Shown here one piece after another: positions 1-8,404 of a stretch of DNA of 64,000 nt (its first letter is position 1; every line of letters begins with the position of its first letter). The DNA lies in NCBI GenBank assembly GCA_017512025.1, contig JAFWHH010000009.1, positions 558,001 through 622,000 on the forward strand, written 5' to 3'. Under the pieces are notes generated by a model, which searched no databases, was not told where the DNA came from, and saw nothing but the letters and a program-made list of their open reading frames with translations. Made by a program: the position numbers and the translations under genes. The stretch comes from Clostridia bacterium. GTDB taxonomy: Bacteria; Bacillota; Clostridia; TANB77; CAG-508.

Positions 1-15
1 ATATACTTCTGCCAT
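1..15 (-). CDS. 5' end of an unidentified gene (cut by window edge)
   Basis: Only the first five codons (Met-Ala-Glu-Val-Tyr) are inside the window. They follow a strong ribosome binding site (GAGGAGG, 9 bases before the ATG) on the minus strand, about 80 bases downstream of the proline-peptidase gene. In many Clostridia the gene after this peptidase is efp (elongation factor P). That is a guess from gene order; five residues cannot show it. Confidence 0.6.
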
Positions 16-96
16 TATAAAATTCCTCCTCGAATATTTTTTCTTTCACAATATTTATATATAATACTACAAAATTCCTAAAAAATCAATACTTTC

Positions 97-1158
97 CTAC
101 ACTACAACCAAAGTTTTCTCTGATTTTGTAAGTGCTGTAGCCGAATATTTGTTAATTAAGACTGTATCTTCTATTCTAATTCCAAATCTATTTGGAATAT
201 AAACACCTGGTTCATCTGTAATAACCATATGCTCCTTTAAGTAAAAATCAACTGTATTTCCATAGTATGGATATTCATGTATTTCAAGTCCAACTCCATG
301 TCCAAGACTATGCATTACGTCATATCCTGCAAGTTGATAGTTACCATCCATCATTTTAGAAATGTTCTTAATATTAGCACCTTCTTTTAGAATATCTAAT
401 ACATATGTTTGATTTCTTAATACAAAATCATAAACTTCTTTAGCCTCTTGTGGTACGAATTCAGCAAAAACCGTTCTTGTCATATCTGAACAATATCCAT
501 TAACTTTACATCCCATATCAATTGTGATTGGATCGCCTGGTTCAATTAACTTATCTGTTGGAATCGCATGTGGCATTGATGAATTTTTTCCTGAAGCAAC
601 AATTGTATCAAAAGCTAACGCTTCTGCACCATTTGCTAAAAAGAAAGTTTCAATTTCATTTGCTATTTCTTTTTCAGACATTCCCACTTTGATAAATGTC
701 TTTAAATGTTCAAAACATTTATCTGTGATTTCACATGCCTTAGTAATGTTCTCTATTTCATCAGGCTCTTTTATCATTCTTTGCTTTTCAATGATGCCCT
801 CTGTTTCTTCGAAATTATTTATTTTAAATTTATGCATATATTCTTTATATTTCGCATATGTAAGATGTCCTTCTTCAAATCCAACATTTTCACAGAATAT
901 AAAGAAATTCTCATAGTCTTCTAATGTCAAATCTTTTACGTTTATTACAACTATGCCATCATCCAGCGTTAATATTGAATTTACATGCTCTATATATCTA
1001 CTATCAGTTATAAATATGTTTTCTTTTCTATTAACGATAAAAATACCTTCTGCTTCAATATTTGTCAAATAACGAATATTAACCGGATTAGTTATTATAA
1101 TGCCTTGCATATTTAAACCTAGTAATTTGTTTCTTAGCCACTTAATTTTCTCGTTCAT
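97..1158 (-). CDS. M24 family Xaa-Pro aminopeptidase/dipeptidase
   Basis: Cytoplasmic metallopeptidase that removes an N-terminal residue preceding proline. The 353-aa length is normal for the short bacterial form. Residues 1-125 look like the creatinase N-terminal domain and about 130-350 the pita-bread catalytic domain. The five expected metal ligands are visible: Asp214 and Asp225 (IDMGCKVNGYCSDMTRT), His287 (HSLGHGVG), Glu316 (TDEPGVY) and Glu330 (GIRIEDT). The ATG follows AGAGGGG at 8 bases. The gene ends the left-hand minus-strand run yqeG, prepilin-peptidase-like gene, peptidase, a common clostridial order. The family is clear; exact substrate preference (PepP or PepQ type) is not. Confidence 0.93.
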   Translation of the reverse strand: MNEKIKWLRNKLLGLNMQGIIITNPVNIRYLTNIEAEGIFIVNRKENIFITDSRYIEHVNSILTLDDGIVVINVKDLTLEDYENFFIFCENVGFEEGHLTYAKYKEYMHKFKINNFEETEGIIEKQRMIKEPDEIENITKACEITDKCFEHLKTFIKVGMSEKEIANEIETFFLANGAEALAFDTIVASGKNSSMPHAIPTDKLIEPGDPITIDMGCKVNGYCSDMTRTVFAEFVPQEAKEVYDFVLRNQTYVLDILKEGANIKNISKMMDGNYQLAGYDVMHSLGHGVGLEIHEYPYYGNTVDFYLKEHMVITDEPGVYIPNRFGIRIEDTVLINKYSATALTKSEKTLVVV

Positions 1159-1178
1159 ATTACATCCCCTCTTATATA

Positions 1179-1925
1179 TTATAATTTATATTTACCGAAT
1201 GAAAATATAACAAATGGCAATACCATTAGTATCTCTAGTGGTACAAAAACTACTATAAATGCCGCAATTACTATGAATGGGCCAAATGCAATGTATTCTA
1301 TAAGCTCTTCATGTCTAATCTTTTGTACAATTAATAATCCTATACTATATACAGCTGCAACCAAGAATGCAAGTATTGCAACAGCTATAATACCTTGGAA
1401 TCCAAAGAATAATCCAAGAGCAGCCATCATCTTAACATCTCCGAAGCCCATGGTTTCTTTACCAAATATAGCCCCGCCAATTAATGTTATTATTAAGAAT
1501 ATAGCACCTCCAGTTACCATTCCTTGTAACATGCTTATTACAACATTAATATTGGTCATACCTTGTATAAACATAAATACAAGTCCACCTTCAAATATTG
1601 TAAGTGTTAATCTATTGGGAATAATCTGCTTCTTAAAGTCAATACAGAATGCAGATATTAAAAATGGTGTCAAAAACATAAATTTAATCGCATTAACACT
1701 GTTTGTTCCATATCTAAGTAATATCCCAATAAAAAGAAAAATATGTATTACCATCAACAAGTACTTTGGAGTTGCTGAAGATAAATACTCCTTAAAATTC
1801 TTCTTTGAAAAAATCTTTTTATGTTTTGGTAAAAAACAATTTAGCACATCTGTAAATTGTCCACAAATTGCTCCTAAGATTGCTACAAAAATACATGCAA
1901 TAATACTTACATTATTAATATACAT
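1179..1925 (-). CDS. A24 prepilin-peptidase-like membrane aspartyl protease
   Basis: A 248-aa polytopic membrane protein with about six to seven hydrophobic segments. The two catalytic aspartates of the type IV prepilin peptidase family are present: Asp96 in CIDFKKQIIPNR and Asp163 in MGFGDVKMM. The N-terminal cysteine-rich methyltransferase domain of full-length PilD/ComC is missing, as in many short clostridial members, so N-methylation activity is unlikely. No pilin or type IV pilus genes are nearby, so the substrate is unknown. It lies one base from the yqeG stop codon and is probably co-translated with it. Confidence 0.85.
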   Translation of the reverse strand: MYINNVSIIACIFVAILGAICGQFTDVLNCFLPKHKKIFSKKNFKEYLSSATPKYLLMVIHIFLFIGILLRYGTNSVNAIKFMFLTPFLISAFCIDFKKQIIPNRLTLTIFEGGLVFMFIQGMTNINVVISMLQGMVTGGAIFLIITLIGGAIFGKETMGFGDVKMMAALGLFFGFQGIIAVAILAFLVAAVYSIGLLIVQKIRHEELIEYIAFGPFIVIAAFIVVFVPLEILMVLPFVIFSFGKYKL

Positions 1926-1926
1926 A

Positions 1927-2433
1927 TTATACCTTCTCTTTCTTTATTTTAGATAAATATCTATTTATTATTATTTTTTCTATAGGTCGTTTTATTTTTG
2001 TTATAAAAATATCTTTTTCGCTTATTGGCTCAACTAGAATTGAAAAGATTTTACATCTATTCGCCCCAACAACATCTGTCATTATTTGATCTCCGACTGC
2101 TGCGATTTCTTTATATTCAAGTTTTAATAACTCCTTTGCTTTTTTAAATCCCGATTTTAAAGGTTTTTTAGCAAAATAAAAATATGGTAAATCTAAAGTT
2201 TCTGATACTTTTTTTACTTTATCAACTTTGTTTGTATTGGAAACGATGCACAACTTTATACCATTTTCCTTTAGTTCATCTACCCAATCCTTTACTTTAG
2301 GATCCATATTTCTATCTATATCTATCAGCGTATTATCAACGTCTAAAATCAATCCTTTTATATTATTTTTTTGCAAAATATCCACAGTTATAGCTAGTAC
2401 ATTTTTGCAATATAAATTAGGATACAAAATCAT
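1927..2433 (-). CDS. yqeG: YqeG family HAD phosphatase
   Basis: A 168-aa HAD-superfamily (IIIA type) hydrolase. Motif I is LDVDNTL (Asp31, Asp33), motif II the SNT of CIVSNTNK, the conserved lysine is in AKKPLKSGF, and motif IV is VGDQIMTD. This order and the absence of a cap domain match YqeG, a small cytoplasmic phosphatase of unsettled substrate found in most Firmicutes. The ATG is preceded by GGTGAG. The gene heads the transcription unit that continues into the prepilin-peptidase-like and proline-peptidase genes. Confidence 0.9.
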   Translation of the reverse strand: MILYPNLYCKNVLAITVDILQKNNIKGLILDVDNTLIDIDRNMDPKVKDWVDELKENGIKLCIVSNTNKVDKVKKVSETLDLPYFYFAKKPLKSGFKKAKELLKLEYKEIAAVGDQIMTDVVGANRCKIFSILVEPISEKDIFITKIKRPIEKIIINRYLSKIKKEKV

Positions 2434-2503
2434 CTTCTCACCTCATTTTATTGCATTAATCTTATCAATATATAGGTTATTTGTCAATAAAATTTATATG
2501 CGT

Positions 2504-3178
2504 TTATTTGCAAAATCTATGCTTTCCAATCGTTATCACATATGGCCTTGACCATATCCACGAACTAGTCGCAGTATTAGGATTGAAGTAATAAATTGAA
2601 CCATATGTGGGGTCCCATCCATTCAAAGCATCTTGTGCTGCTTTCCTTGCTGTAGAATCTGGAGTTAAATTGATTTGACCATCTGAAACAGCTGTAAACG
2701 CTCCTGGTTGATAAATAACTCCTGCTATACTATTTGGAAAAGAGCTATTTTTTACTCTATTTAAAACAACAGCTGCTATAGCAACTTGTCCCGCATATAC
2801 TTCTCCCCTAGCTTCTGCATATACAATTCTTGTTAAAAGATTTAAATCAGCTGAACTAGTTGATGAACTACTTGAAGAGCTTGAGATTCCCATTGCATTT
2901 AACGTTTTAGTTCCAGCAATTCCATCTACCGTTAGTCCATTTTTTGATTGGAATAGCTTGACTGCCTTAACTGTTTGACTTCCATACACCCCATCAATAG
3001 AGCCGTTATAATATCCCCATCTTTTTAGTTTTGTTTGTATTGCTGTTACTTCACTTCCTGTTGATCCCAACTTAGAAGTTGCAATACTTTGATTTATAAA
3101 AAATATAATATTTGTTAAGATTATTCCAATTATTAACACAGAAAAAATCTTTGCTCTTTTTTTAGTTATTTTTTTCAT
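2504..3178 (-). CDS. sleB: SleB-type spore cortex-lytic hydrolase
   Basis: Exported germination-type peptidoglycan hydrolase. After a basic start and one hydrophobic segment (signal anchor) comes a PG_binding_1 repeat (from LGSTGSEVTAIQ to LNAMGIS), a serine-rich linker, then the SleB/CwlJ Hydrolase_2 domain. The catalytic Glu lies in the YAEARGE motif, and PNTATSSWIWSR and the C-terminal GKHRFC match the family. I chose the ATG at 3178 because GGAGTGA stands 7 bases before it; an upstream in-frame start lies in a hairpin. The SD sits inside the 17-bp stem that follows fhs. Usually forespore-expressed with ypeB; no ypeB is nearby. Confidence 0.88.
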   Translation of the reverse strand: MKKITKKRAKIFSVLIIGIILTNIIFFINQSIATSKLGSTGSEVTAIQTKLKRWGYYNGSIDGVYGSQTVKAVKLFQSKNGLTVDGIAGTKTLNAMGISSSSSSSSTSSADLNLLTRIVYAEARGEVYAGQVAIAAVVLNRVKNSSFPNSIAGVIYQPGAFTAVSDGQINLTPDSTARKAAQDALNGWDPTYGSIYYFNPNTATSSWIWSRPYVITIGKHRFCK

Positions 3179-3182
3179 AAAC

Positions 3183-3225
3183 AAATCACTCCATTTGGTT
3201 TTATATTTACCAAATGGAGTGATTT
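3183..3225 (-). terminator. fhs terminator hairpin that contains the sleB SD
   Basis: A perfect 17-bp inverted repeat (3183-3199 with 3209-3225, 9-base loop) lies between the fhs stop codon and the sleB start. The following U tract is short and interrupted, so termination may be partial. The 3' arm contains the GGAGTGA ribosome binding site of sleB. Confidence 0.7.
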
Positions 3226-3242
3226 TATACATTATTTATAAT

Positions 3243-4904
3243 TTAGAAGATACCAACAATTTCTCCGTTATCATCTATTCCAATATTTTCTGCAGCTGGA
3301 ACCTTTGGAAGTCCTGGCATAGTTATAACATTTCCTGTTAAAACTACCACAAATCCTGCTCCAGATTTAATTAGTACATCTCTAACTGTTATATCAAATG
3401 GATCTTCACATAGAAGATTTTTTGCATCATCTGATAAAGAATATTGTGTTTTAGAAATACATACTGGTACATCTTTGAATCCCATTTTTTCAAATTTCTT
3501 TAATTTTTCTTCTGCTTCTTCAGAATATACAACACTTCTAGCACCATATATTTTTGTAGCAATGCTTTCAATTTTGTCCTTTAATGAATCTTTAATATCA
3601 TATGGATAATCAATTTTAGCTTCATTATCTGTTAATTTGACAATCTTTTCAGCTAAATCAACAGCTCCTTCGCTACCCTTTGCCCAGCATTCCATCAAGC
3701 TAAGTTCAACCCCTTGCTCTTCTAGAATCTTCTTTAATGTTTCGATTTCATTATCTGTATCAGTTGTAAATCTATTAATAGCAACTATTACATTAATTCC
3801 ATAAACATTCTTAATATTACTTACGTGTTTTAATAAATTCTTTGATCCACGTTTTAGATATTCAATTCCCTCATCTGTGATTGAAGCAATATCCATTCCA
3901 CCATGGTATTTTAAAGCTCTAATTGTTGCAACACAAACAACAGCATTCGGTATAACTCCTGCAGCTCTTGTTTTAATATCTAAGAATTTTTCAGCTCCTA
4001 AATCTGCACCAAATCCAGCCTCTGTTACAACGTAATCAGCAAGTTTTAATGCTGTTTTTGTAGCAATTATACTATTACATCCATGAGCGATATTTGCAAA
4101 AGGTCCTCCATGGATTAGAACTGGATTATTTTCAATTGTTTGAACTAAATTTGGTTTTATTGCATCTTTTAATAAAACTGTCATCGCACCTTCAGCTTTT
4201 ATATCTTTTGCTGTAACAACTTTACCATCTTCATCATATCCAATTATAATTTTAGAGATTCTTGCTTTTAAATCTTCTAAGTCTTTTGATAAACATACAA
4301 TAGCCATTATCTCTGAAGCAACAGTAATATCAAATCCGTCTAATCTTTCTTTGGTATTCTTCTCTCCGGAAAGACCTGTGTTAATCTTTCTTAATTGTCT
4401 ATCATTTAAATCTACACATCTTTTCCATACAACTTCTTTTATCTTTAACTCATTTCCATGATAAATATGATTATCAATCATTGCAGATAAAAGATTATTT
4501 GCAGTAGTTATTGCATGAATATCTCCTGTAAAATGTAGATTAATATCTTCCATTGGAACAACTTGAGCATAACCTCCACCTGTTGCTCCACCCTTCATAC
4601 CAAATACTGGTCCCAAAGAAGGCTCTCTTAAAGCGCCCATCGCTTTTTTTCCAATTCTATTTAAGCCATCTGTTAATCCAATACTAACAGTTGTTTTTCC
4701 TTCTCCAAGTGGTGTCGGATTTATTGCTGTTACAAGAATTAACTTTCCGTCCTTATTATTTTTGATTTTGTCATTAATTTTTAAATCAATCTTAGCTTTG
4801 TATTTACCATATTGTTCCACATATTCTTCACTAATATCAATTTTCTTTGCGATTTCTCCTATGTTTTTTAAAGTTGCTTTTTTGGCTATTTCAATATCAC
4901 TCAT
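3243..4904 (-). CDS. fhs: formate-tetrahydrofolate ligase
   Basis: ATP-dependent ligase making 10-formyl-THF from formate and THF, entry point of the methyl branch of one-carbon metabolism. Its 553 aa match the usual 556. The P-loop is PTPLGEGKTT (residues 63-72). The family stretches EPSLGPVFGMKGGATGGGYA and GGPFANIAHGCNS are intact, and the C-terminus MPGLPKVPAAENIGID is typical. The ATG follows TTGGAGG. It is a single gene with its own hairpin terminator. No other Wood-Ljungdahl genes are present here, so a role in purine and serine metabolism is as likely as acetogenesis. Confidence 0.97.
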   Translation of the reverse strand: MSDIEIAKKATLKNIGEIAKKIDISEEYVEQYGKYKAKIDLKINDKIKNNKDGKLILVTAINPTPLGEGKTTVSIGLTDGLNRIGKKAMGALREPSLGPVFGMKGGATGGGYAQVVPMEDINLHFTGDIHAITTANNLLSAMIDNHIYHGNELKIKEVVWKRCVDLNDRQLRKINTGLSGEKNTKERLDGFDITVASEIMAIVCLSKDLEDLKARISKIIIGYDEDGKVVTAKDIKAEGAMTVLLKDAIKPNLVQTIENNPVLIHGGPFANIAHGCNSIIATKTALKLADYVVTEAGFGADLGAEKFLDIKTRAAGVIPNAVVCVATIRALKYHGGMDIASITDEGIEYLKRGSKNLLKHVSNIKNVYGINVIVAINRFTTDTDNEIETLKKILEEQGVELSLMECWAKGSEGAVDLAEKIVKLTDNEAKIDYPYDIKDSLKDKIESIATKIYGARSVVYSEEAEEKLKKFEKMGFKDVPVCISKTQYSLSDDAKNLLCEDPFDITVRDVLIKSGAGFVVVLTGNVITMPGLPKVPAAENIGIDDNGEIVGIF

Positions 4905-4983
4905 CTTAATACCTCCAAAAAATATTTTTAATTTTTTTCTTATTGTATATGCAAACCAATAAAATTTCCATATAAAAATGAAA

Positions 4984-5023
4984 AAAAATAAAAAAATTAG
5001 GTGACTTGATCCAAGTCACCTAA
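4984..5023 (-). terminator. intrinsic terminator of the 5016-5342 gene
   Basis: A 12-bp stem (4997-5008 with 5012-5023) begins at the stop codon of the upstream minus-strand gene and is followed on that strand by a long T-rich run. Confidence 0.85.
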
Positions 5024-5342
5024 AAAACATTCCAACAAATTCATCTACGATAACGTATCCACTTTCCACTATATAGATGGTAAGTAGAAGTAATAAAATG
5101 ACATACTCGATACAATACTCTAGATACTCAAGCAAATACCGTATGCCTATACCAGAGATAAATACCGCAAAATAACTTCTTAGCAGTAAATATATCACAG
5201 TATCAAGGCCGCATCCGATTCCTAGTGCATATGTTAGCATTAAGCATACAAGACATGCAATAACGCCTTCAATAGCATCTTTGTTCGAGATTTCTGCCAA
5301 TTTTACCATTTCTTTCCGCATATCTGTTTCTATTGTCTTCAT
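5016..5342 (-). CDS. unknown small membrane protein, paralogue of the next gene
   Basis: A 108-aa protein of unknown function. A charged N-terminal 25 residues is followed by three to four hydrophobic helices. It shares spacing and motifs with the 102-aa neighbour: D-x-I-E-x-x-I-x-C near residues 24-33 and a G-I-R after the second hydrophobic stretch. I read it as a tandem paralogue. It has its own promoter (TTGATT, 17 bases, TATAAT at 5376-5404), its own SD and its own terminator. It uses the codon CGG twice for arginine, which native genes here avoid, and its GC is higher than its neighbours, so acquisition by transfer is likely. No annotated family recognised. Confidence 0.75.
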   Translation of the reverse strand: MKTIETDMRKEMVKLAEISNKDAIEGVIACLVCLMLTYALGIGCGLDTVIYLLLRSYFAVFISGIGIRYLLEYLEYCIEYVILLLLLTIYIVESGYVIVDEFVGMFFR

Positions 5343-5375
5343 TTTGTTTGCTCCCTTCTTGAAGTAAGATGACTC

Positions 5376-5404
5376 ATTATACCATAATATTTTTAATTAA
5401 TCAA
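5376..5404 (-). promoter_or_regulatory. sigma-A promoter of the 5016-5342 gene
   Basis: On the minus strand: -35 TTGATT (5399-5404), 17-base spacer, -10 TATAAT (5376-5381), about 35 bases before the ATG. Confidence 0.75.
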
Positions 5405-5441
5405 ACAAAAAGAAAAAGAGCCACTTAATATAAAGTCGCTC
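5405..5441 (-). terminator. intrinsic terminator of the 5447-5755 gene
   Basis: The inverted repeat GAGCGACTTTA / TAAGTGGCTC directly after the stop codon is followed by TTTTTCTTTTTG on the minus strand. Confidence 0.8.
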
Positions 5442-5446
5442 TCGAA

Positions 5447-5755
5447 CTAAGATAATATACTCATTACAAGTATGATTGAAGACACAGCAATGTTGATTGC
5501 AATCAATAAGCATACCGTTACTGTAAATGAAATCTTCTTTACTTCTTTACATAGACGAATGCCCAAAGATGTCGATAAAACAATCCATGCAACCTCTCTT
5601 ATTATCCTGAAATACAAATCAAAATTCTTCACCAATCCAATTGATGCAAGCATTCCGAAAATTGTAAAACAGACAATAAGACTTTCAATCAAATCTCTAA
5701 GACCTGCCCATGCAATGTTTACTATATCCCGCCATGAATCTTTATCTCTATACAT
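5447..5755 (-). CDS. unknown small membrane protein, paralogue of the 5016-5342 gene
   Basis: A 102-aa protein with a hydrophilic start (MYRDKDSWRDIVNIA) and three to four hydrophobic helices. The D-L-I-E-S-L-I-V-C and S-L-G-I-R-L-C motifs line up with DAIEGVIAC and ISGIGIRYL of its neighbour. GGAGG stands 8 bases before the ATG. It has a consensus promoter (TTGAAA, 17 bases, TATAAT at 5788-5816) and its own terminator. It contains one in-frame CGG (Arg) codon. Two tandem small membrane paralogues could be a holin-like or immunity-like pair, but nothing in the sequence proves either. Function unknown. Confidence 0.75.
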   Translation of the reverse strand: MYRDKDSWRDIVNIAWAGLRDLIESLIVCFTIFGMLASIGLVKNFDLYFRIIREVAWIVLSTSLGIRLCKEVKKISFTVTVCLLIAINIAVSSIILVMSILS

Positions 5756-5787
5756 TCTGCATGCCTCCCTCTTCAGGTATAAAGCAG

Positions 5788-5816
5788 ATTATATCATAAA
5801 GATACCGGCATTTCAA
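5788..5816 (-). promoter_or_regulatory. sigma-A promoter of the 5447-5755 gene
   Basis: Minus strand: TTGAAA (5811-5816), 17-base spacer, TATAAT (5788-5793). Confidence 0.78.
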
Positions 5817-5828
5817 TAATAGTTTTAC

Positions 5829-6071
5829 CTATGCTTGATCAGTAGTAAAACTTTCTTCAGTTAAATTATCTTTACCATCGTTAATTAAAATTGTTATTCT
5901 CTTTTCGGCATTTTCTAGAATTTCACTACACTTTTTTGATAGCTTCATTCCTTCTTCAAATATTTCAACTGACTTATCTAAATCTAAATCATTTTTTTCT
6001 AACTTATTAGCAATTTCTTCAAGCTCTTTCATTGCGTCTTCAAAATTGATTTCTTCTTTTTCTTTACTCAT
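5829..6071 (-). CDS. xseB: exodeoxyribonuclease VII small subunit
   Basis: An 80-aa acidic helical protein matching XseB: NFEDAMKELEEIANKLE then LDKSVEIFEEGMKL. Several copies coat one XseA subunit to form the enzyme that degrades single-stranded DNA to oligonucleotides. The start follows GAGGG. xseA is two genes upstream in the same direction, separated by an unrelated membrane-protein gene, an unusual interruption of the normally adjacent xseAB pair. Confidence 0.93.
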   Translation of the reverse strand: MSKEKEEINFEDAMKELEEIANKLEKNDLDLDKSVEIFEEGMKLSKKCSEILENAEKRITILINDGKDNLTEESFTTDQA

Positions 6072-6087
6072 TATTATTCCCTCACAT

Positions 6088-6531
6088 TTATTTAGTAAAC
6101 TTTCCTGTTTTAGGATATACAGTATACCAAGCTAAAGTTCTTGAATTCTCATCTCTAACCCCAACTTCATAACTTCCATTTCCATTATCTTCTACTTGGA
6201 ATGATAATCCTTCTGTATTACCAATATCATTTTTAACTATCTCAATAGCTCTTTTCTCATAATCAATATCTTGTAGCTCTGAATTATCATCTGGTTCCTC
6301 TTCAGGTTCTTCTTCTGGCTCTTCAACTGGTTCAACCACTGTATTTTCTACAACAGTATTCTCAACTTCGTTAACTGTGTTTTCAACAACATTTGATGTC
6401 TCGTTTACAGTTTGAACATTGTTATTTGATGTTCCTTTTAAATCTTTTGCATATGTACAGCATAAGAAAACTATGACTGCAACAATCATAACAACTAATA
6501 CAGCAATTATTCCTTTTGTCTTATTATCCAT
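6088..6531 (-). CDS. membrane-anchored protein with acidic repeat linker and PepSY-like tail
   Basis: A 147-aa protein with one N-terminal transmembrane helix (about residues 8-28), a low-complexity spacer built from NTV/VEN and EEPEEEP units (about 35-85), and a C-terminal globular part of about 55 aa ending GVRDENSRTLAWYTVYPKTGKF. The last part resembles a PepSY-type fold by pattern only. It sits between xseA and xseB with 12-16 base gaps, so it is in the same operon. Likely surface-exposed; function unknown. Confidence 0.7.
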   Translation of the reverse strand: MDNKTKGIIAVLVVMIVAVIVFLCCTYAKDLKGTSNNNVQTVNETSNVVENTVNEVENTVVENTVVEPVEEPEEEPEEEPDDNSELQDIDYEKRAIEIVKNDIGNTEGLSFQVEDNGNGSYEVGVRDENSRTLAWYTVYPKTGKFTK

Positions 6532-6543
6532 ATGTAACCCCTC

Positions 6544-7734
6544 CTAATCACAAATTTTAGCTTTTGCATTTCCATCTATTAATCTAATGTTTACTTCGTC
6601 TCCAGCTTTAACATCCTTAACTGACTTAACGATTTTATCTCCCTTTTCAACAAGAGAATATCCCCTCGTTAATGTCTTTAACGGACTTAAGTTATCAAGC
6701 TTAGTAATAAGCTCAACCATTTTTGTTTTACTTCCTTGTAGTTTAGTTGCAATACTTAACTGCATTGATTTGTTAATTCTGTCTATATAAACATATTTAT
6801 CTTGTATATTTTGAAGAGGATTTCTAAACACCCTATTCATCATACATTTTTCATATCTTAAACGCATTATTTCGATTTTCTTCTTTAATGCATTTTTATA
6901 TCTTAAATTATAGTTATCAAGTTTAATGATAATATCAGATATATTTGGTACAGCTAGCTCTGCAGCTGCTGATGGTGTTGGTGCTCTTAAATCTGCAACA
7001 AAATCTGAAATAGAAAAATCTGTCTCATGTCCGACAGCCGAAATAACTGGTAGTTCAGATTCGAAAATAGCCCTTGCGACAATTTCTTCGTTAAATGGCC
7101 ATAAGTCTTCCAGTGAACCTCCACCTCTTGCTACAATAATAACATCGGCTAATTTTTGTTCATTCATAAGCTTTATAGCTTTAGCTATTTTAACTGCAGC
7201 ACCTTCTCCTTGTACTGGAACTGGTAATAATCTTATATTTACGTTAGGATTTCTTCTTGTAGAAACATTAATTATATCTCTTATTACAGCCCCTGTGTTT
7301 GAAGTTAAAACACCAATATACTTTGGCATTTTAGGAATAGGCTTTTTGTATTTTTGATCGAATAATCCTTCTTTTTCTAGTTTTGCTTTAAGCTCTTCAT
7401 ATGCTAAATGTAGACTTCCAAAACCATCTTCTTGCATACCTTTACAATATATTTGATAAACACCATCTCTTTCATATACAGAAACAGTTCCAAGTATTAA
7501 AACCTTCATTCCATCCTTTGGAACGAATTTTAAATTTGCTGTATATGATTTGAACATGACACACTTAATTAAAGAATTTTCATCTTTAAGTGTAAAATAC
7601 ATATGTCCTGTATAATGATGTTTAAAGTTTGATATCTCACCTTTTATGAGCACATTATTTAGAAATTCGTCTTCATTAAATCTATCTTTTATGTATAAAT
7701 TTAATTCAGTTACTGTAATTGGATTATACTCCAT
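6544..7734 (-). CDS. xseA: exodeoxyribonuclease VII large subunit
   Basis: A 396-aa catalytic subunit of exonuclease VII. An N-terminal OB-fold (about 1-100, with YTGHMYFTLKDENSLIKCVMF) precedes the catalytic domain, which has GVLTSNTGAVIRDI, ARGGGSLEDLWPFNEE and AVGHETDFSISD, all family signatures, then the coiled-coil XseB-binding region. Its C-terminal LTRGYSLVEK is also typical. It is transcribed with nusB upstream (13 bases) and the membrane protein and xseB downstream. The nusB-xseA-xseB order is standard in Firmicutes. Confidence 0.96.
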   Translation of the reverse strand: MEYNPITVTELNLYIKDRFNEDEFLNNVLIKGEISNFKHHYTGHMYFTLKDENSLIKCVMFKSYTANLKFVPKDGMKVLILGTVSVYERDGVYQIYCKGMQEDGFGSLHLAYEELKAKLEKEGLFDQKYKKPIPKMPKYIGVLTSNTGAVIRDIINVSTRRNPNVNIRLLPVPVQGEGAAVKIAKAIKLMNEQKLADVIIVARGGGSLEDLWPFNEEIVARAIFESELPVISAVGHETDFSISDFVADLRAPTPSAAAELAVPNISDIIIKLDNYNLRYKNALKKKIEIMRLRYEKCMMNRVFRNPLQNIQDKYVYIDRINKSMQLSIATKLQGSKTKMVELITKLDNLSPLKTLTRGYSLVEKGDKIVKSVKDVKAGDEVNIRLIDGNAKAKICD

Positions 7735-7747
7735 GTGTTATCCTCAC

Positions 7748-8161
7748 TTATTCTTCTGCTAAATTATTGTCCTTTACAACGCTTGCTAAAACACCATTAA
7801 TAAAAGAAGATGATGTATCTTCCCCGTATTTTTTAGCAAGTTCCACTGCTTCATTTATAGAAATCTTGTATGGTAGTTTTTTATACGCAATTTCATATAT
7901 AGCAATTTTAAGTATAGACATATTTATTTTAGAAATACGCTCTATATTCCATTCTGATTTTAAATTCTTAGATATTTCCTTTTCAATATCTGGGCTAAGC
8001 TCTATTATCTTTTCAACAGTTTCCTTAACCTCACTTTTTACCTTGTCAGACATTTCACTGTCTTCTAAAAAGACATCAATCTGTTCATCGCTTTCATTTT
8101 TTTGAACTTCCAAACTATAAATTAACTTGAATAATTCTTCTCTAATCTCTGACTTATTCAT
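7748..8161 (-). CDS. nusB: transcription antitermination factor NusB
   Basis: A 137-aa all-helical RNA-binding protein of the rRNA antitermination complex (with NusE/S10). Family features are the N-terminal [21 protein letters not shown], and [16 protein letters not shown] near residue 105, followed by [11 protein letters not shown]. Length is normal. The ATG follows GAAGGG. It lies between the DUF2273/amaP/asp23 genes upstream and xseA downstream, the usual clostridial order. Confidence 0.95.
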   Translation of the reverse strand: MNKSEIREELFKLIYSLEVQKNESDEQIDVFLEDSEMSDKVKSEVKETVEKIIELSPDIEKEISKNLKSEWNIERISKINMSILKIAIYEIAYKKLPYKISINEAVELAKKYGEDTSSSFINGVLASVVKDNNLAEE

Positions 8162-8182
8162 AACTACATTCCCTTCTACATC

Positions 8183-8389
8183 TTACATCTTGTCAATTAA
8201 GTTCTTTAGTTTTTCTTTTACTGCGTCTTTATTCTTTTGAAAGTAGTTCCCTGCCCACATACCAATTACAACTAAAACAATTCCAATTACTATGCGGTAT
8301 AAATTAGTGCATGCTAAAACAAGTGCAATTATTCCACCTATTATAGCTCCACCATATTTTTGAAAAAATCCTTTTACTCCGTCTTCCAT
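8183..8389 (-). CDS. DUF2273 small membrane protein
   Basis: A 68-aa protein with two hydrophobic helices (residues about 12-45) and a basic C-terminal tail, matching DUF2273. This family sits beside asp23 and amaP in Firmicutes and is thought to help anchor Asp23-type proteins to the membrane. Here the same three genes are clustered in the order asp23, amaP, DUF2273, nusB. The start follows GGAGGTATACA. Confidence 0.88.
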   Translation of the reverse strand: MEDGVKGFFQKYGGAIIGGIIALVLACTNLYRIVIGIVLVVIGMWAGNYFQKNKDAVKEKLKNLIDKM

Positions 8390-8404
8390 TGTATACCTCC
8401 AAAA

